From the NCBI GenBank assembly GCA_037951105.1, contig JBAMJV010010667.1, forward strand, positions 62,001 through 126,000: a stretch of 64,000 bases of DNA. Direction: 5' to 3'. The number at the start of each line of letters is the position of its first letter. Positions within the stretch are counted from its first letter, which is position 1. A model generated the notes under the pieces. It saw nothing but the letters and a program-made list of their open reading frames with translations, was not told where the DNA came from and ran no database searches. Both the position numbers and the translations under genes were made by a program. This document shows, piece by piece, positions 12,346 through 22,483 of this stretch. The DNA comes from Echinarachnius parma. Lineage: Eukaryota > Echinodermata > Echinoidea > Clypeasteroida > Echinarachniidae.

Positions 12346-12963
12346 GTGAGTAAAACGTCATTTTAACAATTTTCTTTAAATTTTATTATTTGGGTTTCAT
12401 GTATGAATTGGTGATTTTTATTCTATGATTTTCAATTTCAATTACCAATTTGATATAAATAAAATGAGCTAAAATTATTCATTATCATGATAACGCTTTC
12501 GGGATGTATTTTATTCTAATGAAATCTGATGGTGTTTTGTATTATGGCTATAATATGTGCTTGTTCTTAAAGAGATAGTTCAGTTTGGGTTTCGAGAGTG
12601 CTTCAAACATTTTTGTTGTTGTGAGGTAATGACAAACTAAGTGTAAAATTTGAAGAAGAAAAAACAGAACCAACTTTGTTTAATCAAAATTGGATCAGAG
12701 CCAGCAAAAATATCCATAAGTATAACAAATTGGAATACAATTTAAGGACCAACTTTTATTCAATAAATATTTTTAAATCCTTAACATTTTCGACAATATA
12801 CCACAATTATTTTGAAATTGTTTTTGGTTATCATTCTATCGATAATAATTCAAACATAACTTTTTAATTTTAATTATTAAAATCAAAAGTTTAGTTTGAA
12901 ATTGTACAAAAAAGAAATATGTTTTTAGAGAGGACTTGGGAGGGGTATAATAGCGGGAGGCAT

Positions 12964-13076
12964 ATAGGCGTACCCAGGGGGGTTCACCCCCCCCCCCCCC
13001 CCCCCCCGCTTACAGAAATTTGGCTGACGTAATAACCCCCCCCCCCCCCCCCCTTGAAAAAATCCTGGGTACGCCA
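12964..13076. repeat. Poly-C insertion with inverted ends
   Basis: Begins with GGCGTACCCAGG and ends with CCTGGGTACGCC, flanking two long C runs. The inverted 12-base ends suggest a tiny element. Related 'gcgtagaca/ctacgcc' ends occur near 52770 and 54100. Confidence 0.6.
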
Positions 13077-13315
13077 CTGGCGGGAGGGGTTTGCGAGAGC
13101 GGGTGGTGAGGTGAGTGGTACCGATACAGGGGATAGTACATTGGTAAATTACTATAATTTATATTGTATGTCAATTAATAAAATGTTATGCTTTTGGACC
13201 CCATGGAAGAACAGGACCATTTTGAAAAATAATGGTCCTGGAATGGGCTTTCCTACCGTTAGTCTACGGTATACATAATTACGTAATACTTTCTTTTCAT
13301 TTGGAATGTGCTTAT

Positions 13316-13809
13316 TTAAAGTGGTAGTTCAGTTTTGGTATGGAGGGCGCTGCACGAAATAATTTGTTGTGAGGTAATACAAAACTGAGTGTAAAATGAG
13401 CATACAATTTTAATGACAGAATAAACTTTATTTGAGCAAAGTCGGTTCAGAAACGGCTGAAATGTCAATAAATATATCCGATCGGAATAGATCTGGGCCC
13501 CAGATTTATTCGATGATTTTTTTTTTTTATTAAAAAAATACTTAAACTTTGTCAAACATTGATGATTTCAACAAAACATCACATGCATAATTTTGTATGG
13601 AAAATAGTTGAAACCAATACTTTTTTAGAGAGCGCCCTCTTGTGTTTTAATGGCTCTTTTAGAATGTTAACAGGCTTTTACTGATTCGTTTGTAATTTTC
13701 TATACCTTTCGAGCATGGTGGAGTTATATAACTATTATATACTTTGTAATGTTATTGTGCAGGTTTTGGTTACTAAGCTCAGCCTTACCAAAACTGTACT
13801 ACCCCAGTA
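13316..13809. mobile_element. Inner TTAA-ended MITE
   Basis: Left TTTAAAGTGGTAGTTCAG; complement of the right end TTTACTGGGGTAGTACAG. Nested in the 12567-14121 element. Its core (about 13425-13475) also appears in both arms of the foldback element at 16.2-17.5 kb. Confidence 0.7.
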
Positions 13810-14129
13810 AACTTGTAGTTGTATATTATAATATGTATTGTATTATTATACCGTATATGGATTTCGGAAAAAAAATAAAAAAATAAAACCAAACATCGCA
13901 TCCACATTTTTTTAATTAAAAAAATGGTTGAAACCTGAGACGTCGAGAGGACGCCCTCTTGTGTTGAAGGCTGCTTTTGAATGAAAACAGTCCTAATGTA
14001 ACTTAACCCTTTATATGTTTTACTACCATTCAAGGATCAATGAATTATAACTGTTTTACGTATTAATTACATGTTTTAGTTAATTAAGTTCTGTTTGACC
14101 CGAACTGTAGTATCTCTTTAAATTTAGAC

Positions 14130-14390
14130 ACAACTTCGTGTAGTGTTGTTAGATGTGCGGTATGTAGCTTTATGCTTTGTAAATGCTACGCAAGTTTGCC
14201 ATGTGGCTAGATGCATGCATGAATACAATAAATCTTTAAATAATAAAAAAAAACATTATTATTCATTATTGAAAGGTTTATTTTATTTATCCATACATCT
14301 AGCTATAATTATGGCAAAATTGCGTAGCATTTACAAAGCATAATATTGTTCCAAGCAGTGTATGTTACATCGCACACAAGTGTATGGATG
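14130..14390. mobile_element. Small imperfect inverted-repeat element
   Basis: A left segment with ATGCTTTGTAAATGCTACGC (about 14172) pairs with GCGTAGCATTTACAAAGCAT (about 14322), with weaker pairing outside. It has no coding content. Confidence 0.6.
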
Positions 14391-14538
14391 AATTACGCGG
14401 GGGTCGGGCCCATTTAAAATTGCATTGTCATTTGTTTAAACAATTTAAAAAAAAAATGATGAGGAATACAAACAAACAAAAATGTTTGTAAAGTGTGCAT
14501 TAATCGCTATGAACACGTCGTGTAGGTACATAGCAGAC

Positions 14539-14577
14539 ACTGACCTCTACTAATAGGTCAGTTAGTAGAGGTCAGTG
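14539..14577. repeat. Hairpin with 14-base arms
   Basis: ACTGACCTCTACTA and TAGTAGAGGTCAGT flank a 10-base loop. A further GAGGTCAGTG lies at about 14604, so the motif is locally repeated. Confidence 0.8.
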
Positions 14578-14599
14578 ATAGCAGACGACAAAGCGCGCC

Positions 14600-14780
14600 G
14601 AAGAGGTCAGTGTGGCGCCGAATCAAGAAAGTTAATAAGCCGCAGATGGCGCTGTTGTGTACTGACGTCATCTCATTTGCATAACATAGTTGTGGAAACC
14701 GTGAACATGGACGACGATAGTTTTATCTGAGTCGTGATTGAGTGCTACTTATTCGCCGTTTACGTGGTATGTGATGTTTT
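14600..14780 (+). promoter_or_regulatory. Candidate promoter (CRE and octamer)
   Basis: A perfect CRE, TGACGTCA (14663-14670), and an octamer, ATTTGCAT (14675-14682), lie four bases apart in locally GC-richer DNA. A short uORF (ATG 14707, seven codons) and a donor-like GGTATGTG near 14767 follow. It is about 5 kb upstream of the first sure CEP126-like exon and on its sense strand. Inference only. Confidence 0.35.
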
Positions 14781-15042
14781 AAAAACAGTTAAAAGACAGT
14801 ATTACTGAAGATATTAAGATGTGCAATATGATCCTGCGTCAAAACTCGTCAGATTTGGTCACAGAAGCGTCGGAGCGATGTTGACAGACACAGCTCGCGG
14901 AACTTATTCGTATCCTTGCCTATTCCATTGACATTACACTGTGTTTATAGTGCGTAAAACATAATCACTTCTAGTCTACCAGAACCATACGGGTACATAA
15001 ACTCAATACAAAAAATATTTATAATTAGTGGCACTGGCAGTC

Positions 15043-15086
15043 ATGGCAGTCCAGTGCATGCATGAACTTGAACTTGAAGAAGTGAT
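15043..15086 (+). CDS. Possible first coding exon of the CEP126-like gene
   Basis: ATG at 15043 opens a short acidic peptide, MAVQCMHELELEEV, and runs into a good donor, AT|GTGAGC, at 15087. It ends with two bases of a codon, exactly what the exon at 19661 needs (it begins with one completing base). An in-frame stop lies just upstream. The phase match could be chance (one in three), and the exon is short, so this is tentative. Confidence 0.25.
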
Positions 15087-16146
15087 GTGAGCTGAGGCTG
15101 AGCGAGTGATGCTGGATTGCTGACTGAATGCCCAATCCAATGAATGAATGTTGTAAATTATATTGTAAATCTTGATTTCTCCTTGATAATGACTAATGCC
15201 AATGGCTGCATTTGTTAATTTGTTCTGCATTTTCTTGCGTCCAAAACGGGTCCTACTACTAATGAGCGCGCACAAGCGTGAAGAAGTGCGAACAAGCTAT
15301 TAACTGCGAACAAATTTCCCATTCGCATGCACTTACTATATTGTAGATTGTTTGCAGTAAATAGTAATTAAAAAATTAGTATGAGGTCGCATGTCACAAG
15401 GTGGTGAAATTTGTGTTACATGGTCAAAATGGTCAAAAAAAGTATTTTTAGATATGTTATAGATATTGTCAAACTCTAATTATTCATACCATTTTCACCT
15501 TCAAAATGTTTGTCGTTAAGGCATAATTGCCTAATTTAAATGACTAATTAGTCCATAGACTGCAATGTAAATCAGAATTTTCTAATGCGTTTTTCTCAAA
15601 ATGGACCCTTTGCACTTAAGGCAGTCTAAAATTGTAATACTTTCATGTATCAAACTCAAAGTCATATTTTCAGGATATATTATGGATACCCTAATAATCA
15701 AATTGAGAAGTGAAAGTTAATTCGAAGTCAAGTCAATAGGTTGTTAATTACACTTTAATTAATTGCCTAATTATACGGTACCGCAGTTCAGCAATACTGA
15801 TGCTCCTATGAGTCTTTGAAATATCTTATTGCCAAAAAAGTTGTCTTTTTACCTGCAGATATTAATGTTTAGTTAACAGTAACTTCAAATTGGAAGATTT
15901 CTTAATTAGCATACTTCAACTTGGCTAATTACCTTAATTAACTGTCATGTGTAGGCCTACACAATACGGTGTACAACCTAGCTGTTCTCTCAAAATAATA
16001 AAAAGGCCTTGTACAAAAAAATAAAATAAAATTCATGTTCAAGACCTATAAAATGTTTTTATATTTGCTGTAAAATGGATAATTCCATAAAGCAACAAAA
16101 ATTAAATAAGATAAACAAACAATTTTGACATGTAAATTACTCATTT
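15087..16146. other. No gene seen
   Basis: AT-rich DNA, likely an intron of the CEP126-like gene or intergenic. The motif GCGAACAA, near 15290, recurs near 17740 and 17905, hinting at an old dispersed repeat. Confidence 0.5.
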
Positions 16147-16192
16147 CCTCCTCCTCCTCCACCTGCTCCTCCTCCACCTGCCCCGCCACCCC
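16147..16192. repeat. CCT-rich simple repeat
   Basis: Imperfect tandem CCT/CCA/CTG triplets abutting the left end of the foldback element. Confidence 0.8.
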
Positions 16193-16199
16193 TACAACT

Positions 16200-17520
16200 T
16201 GTAATATAACTGTCCGTTAGGGACAGCCGTGTTGCCATTTTTCTATTGGCCCGTTAAGGACGTGCGCAGTGGCGATGCGCAGTGTACTCCATACAGTTAC
16301 GTGCTCTTACGTTTTTTACGTAGTAAAACTGCTAACAAAAGTATAGTTTGTAGCCTAAATCCTCCTACAACTTTTAGTGTCACTGGTGTCAACACAAATA
16401 TGATACAACTACATAAACAAGTGACAAATATCACAAATATTTCACCAGTTGGATAACTCGAGCGATATAGATCTCATGATAAGCATTATAAGTGAATGTG
16501 AGTGGCTGAGTGACGATGAGCAATCAAACTATATAATATGTTTATGGATATTTCAGCCGTTTCTGAACCGATTTTGTTCAAATAAAGTTTATTCTGTCAT
16601 TAGAATTGTAAGTCCTTTCAAATGTGACAGTCAGTTTTTCATTATCTCACAACAAAATATTTTGTGAAGTGCCCCCCTTTACCAACAATCAACTATCCTG
16701 TCCAGCATGTTGACTTGTTATCTCATTCTATAAAAGTGACCATCATATTATTGACCAATACAAAGAATTCTATATGACTGACCGGCTAATTGTTGCCATT
16801 TTCTATATATGACTGACCGGCATGTTGCCATTTTCTGTATGACTGACCGGCATGGCATGTTGCCATTTTCTGTATGACTGACCGGCTTGTTGCCATTTCC
16901 TATTCAATATATTCAATAACGTGCCGGTCAGTCATATAAGAAATGGCAACGTGCCGGTCAGTCATATCTAGAAAATGGCAACTTGCCGGTCAGTTATACA
17001 GAAAATGGCAACAAGCCGGTCAGTCATACAGAAAATGGATAGTTGATTGTTGGTAAAGGGGGGCACTTCACAAAATATTATGTTGTGAGATAATGAAAAA
17101 CTGACTGTCACATTTGAAAGGACTTACAATTCTAATGACATAATAAACTTTATTTGAACAAAATCGGTTCAGAAACGGCTGAAATATCCATAAACATATT
17201 ATATAGTTTGATTGCTCATCGTCACTCAGCCACTCACATTCACTTATCTAGTTGGTGTTTTCTATCGCTCGAGTTATCCAACTGGTGAAATATTTGTGAT
17301 ATTTGTCACTTGTTTATGTAGTTGTATTATATGTTTGTTGACAGCAGTGACACTAAAAGTTGTAGGAGGATTCAGGCTACAAACTATACTTTTGTTAGCA
17401 GTTTTGCTACGTAAGAGCACGTAACTGTATGGAGTACACTGCGCATCGCCACTACGCACGTCCTTAACGGGCCAATAGAAAAATGGCAACACGGCTGTCC
17501 CTAACGGACAGTGTAATATA
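16200..17520. mobile_element. 1.3-kb foldback element with mirrored tandem arrays
   Basis: The left arm (16200 to about 16770) is nearly the exact reverse complement of the right arm (about 17040-17520); both arms even encode the same peptide reading (PTTFSVT...NITNISPVG). In the centre, the motif GACTGACCGGC...TTGCCATTTTCT is repeated about four times forward (16770-16905) and about four times inverted (16920-17035). Each arm contains the core of the TTAA MITE at 13316. No transposase is seen. Confidence 0.88.
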
Positions 17521-17753
17521 TACAGCTGCCATTTTGTAGTATTAACTTTGTTTTCAATAGTATTTTCCACATTGGTAGCCCTATTTTTCAGCTTTAAAAT
17601 GAGACCTTAACTGGGTTAATAGGACAAGGGGTTGCTGAACTATGACATTTTTTCTTCGCAAGCGTTCAGAAAAATGTAACAACGCCACCCTTTTTGTATA
17701 CCAGTTGGTGACATGCGACCATGAATACTTTTTACTGCGAACAAGGCAAGCGC

Positions 17754-17900
17754 GGCATTCTCTTCGAAGACGTGCCCATGACTTGGGCTTGGCATGCTTG
17801 ACTAAAACTTTAAAAGAACCGATGCGCTATACAAATTGCATAGAACTCGGGTTCTTTTAGTCATGCATAAAGTCGTGGGCACGTCTTCGAAGAGAATGCC
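17754..17900. repeat. Inverted repeat with 30-base arms
   Basis: Arms 17754-17783 and 17871-17900 match at 29 of 30 positions; an inner pair (GACTAAAA / TTTTAGTC) extends the stem. Likely a small foldback MITE. Confidence 0.85.
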
Positions 17901-17926
17901 ACAAGCGCGAACAGGTTAACTAAATT

Positions 17927-17950
17927 ACTGCAAACAAATTTGTTTGCAGT
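17927..17950. repeat. Perfect 24-base palindrome
   Basis: ACTGCAAACAAA followed directly by its reverse complement, with no loop. Confidence 0.9.
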
Positions 17951-18144
17951 ATTTATGAAAACCTGTTTGCACTTGTTCGCAGTCATTTGTTCCCGCTTAT
18001 TCCATCGATATTTAGGTTATCTTCTCACTAAAACCCAAATAGTGCAAATTCAATTCCATGCCTGGCTTGGTATTAGTTACAAAAATGATCTAGGTATTTA
18101 CTATAGTAAATTAATGATTTGCATTTTAATGTATGAGTTGAAGG

Positions 18145-19574
18145 TAGGGCTGTCGATTTCGGGTATATTTACTACCCGGGACTCGCGATAATTTTTCGGG
18201 CGAGTCCCGGGTACCCGAAATTTACCATTTGTTGATTTCGCTATCGGCATGTTATGCCGCTGGGAAAACATGTTCATTCAAGTGACAAAAATGCAGCGCA
18301 TTTATGACAATAAATCATCTTCTAAAATACAGCAAATTCGTAAATGAATTATAGTATTATCATTTCTGACATGATTTTAACGGAATTATGGTAACATGCT
18401 GTTCAAATTTACCTTGATTACGAAATTTCTGACGAAAATAAGACAAATGATCTCGGTGGCCGATCGTAACTTCAACACACACTTCGCCGAATGTGATTGT
18501 CGTCGCGCCACTATTTTTGGATATTTTCTGCCAACGAGCGATTATCATTGTGTACATGCAATGAATCGATGACTCCCGATACAATTTCATTTTTCATTCG
18601 TATTACGTTGTTCAACTTCATTTGCGGGCGCAGCAGCGAAACTGCATACACGGCAGCTGCTGCAGTTGGTGTCATACTTCTATGTGTACACGTACGCGTG
18701 CGTAGCGCGTGCGTGTAACACAGATCGGTGATTCGGATCTGCGGTACATGTACGTACGTACGCCTCGTGGTGTCCTACACAATCGGTGCTTCCTAATGCT
18801 GTCATACATGTTACTACGCTTCGATTGGCTGTAGCTGAATAGGCCACGCCTCTGATACACATTAGAGGCGTGGCCTATTCAGCTACAGCCAATCGAAGCA
18901 TAGTAACATGTATGACAGCATTAGGAAGCACCGATTGTGTACAAAATATATTGTGCAATGCACGAGGCCGCCACGAGGTGCGTGCTACTGTATTATACAG
19001 TACAGCGCACTACATGTATGGGCTAGCGAGGCACCGATCTAACGTACACAAGTGCGTGTCACGTGCGTGTCACATTGTCGTCTTTTGATTGGCTGTGACA
19101 TCATGAATATGCATGAATAATTAAAGAGTCGATAAGTGGTTGTTTTGGGGTGTAAATGTATGTACATGTGCCTTGTAATGTGTGGTGTTTAAATTCGATG
19201 CACATGCGGTGCGCGATAGGTACACATACATATAATACACGTAAGTGAAGAGATCGATAGACAAATATGAAGTTTCAAACAAGGGTTTAATACATTGCAT
19301 CTCTCATGAGTTAATGAACTGAATGATAACTAGCATATTATTACAGAGTGCATGAACACAAAAAGGACAGAAAAGAAAATGGGAGTGGGCAGATAACTCG
19401 GGAGTTCAAAGAGGGAAAAAGGAATGAAAAGAAAATGAGAGTGGGCAGATAACTCGGGCGTTCAAAAAGGGGACTTTTTGCTTTTTTTTTCGGGATATCG
19501 AGTATCGATTTTTGCGCCCGGGACTCGACATTTTTCGGCGGGACCCGGGTACCCGGGACTCGTCAACAGCCTTA
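18145..19574. mobile_element. Non-autonomous hAT element with an internal 77-base hairpin
   Basis: The left end is TAGGGCTGTCGA; the complement of the right end is TAAGGCTGTTGACG. It is flanked by GTTGAAGG (18137-18144) and GATGAAGG (19575-19582), an 8-base target duplication with one mismatch, as for hAT elements. Both ends carry CCCGGGACTCG hairpins. Inside is a near-perfect inverted repeat (see 18777-18940) and a direct duplication of about 57 bases (19365-19470, motif GTGGGCAGATAACTCGGG). There is no transposase, so it needs one in trans. Confidence 0.88.
18777..18940. repeat. 77-base-arm hairpin inside the hAT element
   Basis: Arms 18777-18853 and 18864-18940 match at 76 of 77 positions around a 10-base loop. 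Short open frames on both strands are shadows of the symmetry. Confidence 0.95.
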
Positions 19575-19660
19575 GATGAAGGGTCTAACATCTATTGATG
19601 TTCAACTTCAAAAGTGATAATTAAAATTCCTTGACAATAAGTGTTGTTCAGCAACAGGTT

Positions 19661-19771
19661 CAGAATCCTGGAGGACGAGGCGGGTAAAGATGTGGAGGTG
19701 GAGCACGCGGTGCAGGTGGCTGCCCGGGACAGGGTGCGCAGGATGTCTGCCGATACCAACAGGAGACGCAA
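19661..19771 (+). CDS. CEP126-like exon, start of the coiled coil
   Basis: Acceptor CAACAG (or TTCAG five bases earlier, which would keep the frame with two extra residues) and donor GTATGT. It encodes FRILEDEAGKDVEVEH, then the conserved ARDRVRRMSADTNRRR, ending in a split Lys codon. Confidence 0.75.
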
Positions 19772-22365
19772 GTATGTTGGATTTCATTCTATCTATGTAC
19801 TTACTGATATATTAATTATCATCATTAATATTCAATTACCTTGTAATCATAACGATCCTCATCAATCATGATTGATTTTCGTGTTATTTTTTAATCGTTA
19901 TAAATCATCATTCTCATCCAGGACAGGGTGCGCAAGATGGCGGCGGATACCAACAGGAGACGCAAGTATGATGGATGTGGTGGCGAAACCTTTTTTAGTG
20001 TACTGATGATGATCATTATCACAATACATTCTACTGCATTATCAGATCAATTATCAACATCATCACTATTGTCTTGTTCATCATCATTGTCACCATCATA
20101 TTTTTGTCATTACCATCAAAATCATTATGTCTTTACTGTTTATCCTAGGTTTATCCATAGATCATAGTGTTCATTTTCTTTTCATCATCATTTATCAATT
20201 ATCAAATGTAATTAAACTTTCCTTTCTATACTAGATGCTCAAACTGGTTGTCAGCAATTGTCAGATAAATATAAACTGAAATATATTGTTTATTTGTGAA
20301 CCAACATTTTGTTTTAAATTCAACAAACAAGTTCATCGATTCAGGTTGGGCCTTAGAGTTAGAATCTAGAGGTATTAACATGGCAGTAAATCTATCATAT
20401 CTTTGACAAATACAGGGCTCTTGAGAATAAGAAGAAGCTTGAAGCCCAGCGGGAGGCGAAGAGGAGAGAACAGGTGTTGAAAGAGCGGCGTCAACGGCAA
20501 CAGGAAGCCACCAACAGATACCAACGGCTGAACAAAGGGGGCAGTGGTCAGAGGCAGGGTAACACGGGTAAGACTAGGAATAAATCAAGGTCATGAATTT
20601 AACAGAGTACATTTATAGTTCAAATTACATTTTTGGCTGGTGAACCAGCAAGTAAAGACAAGATTTTTCAAAATTGAGTGGCCTAAAAACTGAATCCGGT
20701 GGCCCCAAACAAAGAAAAACATTAATAATTATGTTGTATTTAGTTGCCTATTTGGTCTAGTGGAAAGAAGCATCAATGATATTTGGTGGACCAAAGATGA
20801 TTTTTAGTGGCCAGTGGGCCAGAGCTAACTTTGGAAAGTGGTTAAGGAAAATGAATTAAGTCCTCTAGCTATATTAGAAAGTAAACAGTATGCGCACCTT
20901 TACCAAGTCAATGTCTTCTCCATCTTCTCCTTACTTTCTTGATTTAATTTTGCCATTTATTTTGAATTTGCTGAATAGTCAAAGCTTTGGGTGTTGTCAC
21001 ATATCGCCGGAACGGATGCCCTCAATAGCTTCATGCACAAAACATTATGCCGGATAGAACAATGTACGGATGCCCTCAATAGCTTCATGCACAAAACATT
21101 ATGCCGGATAGAACAATGAACGGATGCCCTCAATAGCTTCATGCACAAAACATTATGGCAGATAGAACAATGTACGGATGCCCTCAATAGCTTCATGCAC
21201 AAAACATTATGCCGGATAGAACAATGAACGGATGCCCTCAATAGCTTCATGCACAAAACATTATGCCGGATAGAACAATGAACGGATGCCCTCTATAGCT
21301 TCATGCACAAAACATTATGCCGGATAGAACAATGTACATTGCCTGACAACGAATGAAATCGAAACACAAACAAATTGATTGATAATTTGGCTCTCTGTTA
21401 AGCGTCCGTTAACGCTATCCGGGGATATGTGACTAGGGCTTTAAATACAATTTGTTATCCAGGGGAGGGGGTTGGGAAGTTACATGGTTTTAATCCATCT
21501 ATAGATTAGATCTTTATACTCAAAAGTTCAAAATCATGAGCAAGCTACATTTAGTACGAATTCCAAATCTGGTATAATAGTGTTTCTTTTTTCATGCTTA
21601 TGTCAGAATGTTAATTTTATAATTTGAACATAAAATTTCAACAATCTCTTCTTGTGGAACTGTTTGTGAACCCAGTCAGAGTCATATTTATTTGCATGCA
21701 TCTAGTCATTCATGAAATCAAGCTTTAAGCTTTAAGCAGTCAAACCTGTGTATAGTGTCCACATATTAAACAAAAATAGTGCTCACTGTAGACAGATGAC
21801 CCCTATGGACAGTTTCCATGAGATTTTGTTCTGCAGGGGATCCCCTTTTCAGTCTTTTCAAGCCTTTTCAGGCTCCACACTTTTTCCCCTTTTCTGGTGG
21901 CCCAAAAGGAAAATTTACTGGCCCAAAATTTGTATTTCATGAGTAAACTTTTTACTATTCAAAATATCACTCTTTCCTGATCAAACCTGTGATTATAGAT
22001 GAAGCATAACATGGAAGAAAACAAGATTTTTCTTATTTTGTCAATGTCGGGTTGAAAATCTGCTGGCCCAATCGGGCCACCAAGATATCACTTTTATACA
22101 TTTTTGCTGGCCCGAAGTGCAATTTCACTGGTCCCGGGCCAGTGGGCCAGTGTGAGTGTCGAGCCCTGCTTTATAGGCAGGTTGGCTGCTATAGACCAGG
22201 GCTTACCCTTAGTGGTTGCCTATCAATGAATCTTCATTTGGCCACTAGAAACTCTTGTATCGGCCACCAACAACTAATGCAGACTTGCCAACCGTTCCGT
22301 TTTTAACGGAATTGTCCCGTTTTTTAAGTTTTTATAGCCATAAAAAACGGAACGTTCCGTTTTTG

Positions 22366-22416
<51 letters not shown>

Positions 22417-22427
22417 AAAAAAAAATC

Positions 22428-22483
<56 letters not shown>

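Larger units (their letters stand above)
12567..14121. mobile_element. Composite TTAA-ended inverted-repeat element (outer)
   Basis: The left end is TTAAAGAGATAGTTCAG; the complement of the right end is TTAAAGAGATACTACAG. Between them lie a second element of the same family (13316-13809), a poly-C insertion (12964-13076) and AT-rich filler. No transposase frame. The family recurs at 36592, 49769 and 56146. Confidence 0.7.

Noticed and set aside
16229..17570. Two 75-98 residue proteins with the same sequence
   Set aside because: They lie in the mirrored arms of the foldback element; no start context or family match, and the identity follows from the palindrome.
18672..19088. Small open frames with shared peptides on both strands
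   Set aside because: They are mirror readings of the 77-base hairpin within the hAT element.
20957..21256. 99-residue repeat protein (MKLLRASVHCSI...)
   Set aside because: The 54-base units are a multiple of three, so an open frame persists by chance; it lies inside a MITE in an intron.
21012..21335. CRISPR-like array
   Set aside because: Head-to-tail identical units without unique spacers, in a eukaryotic intron.
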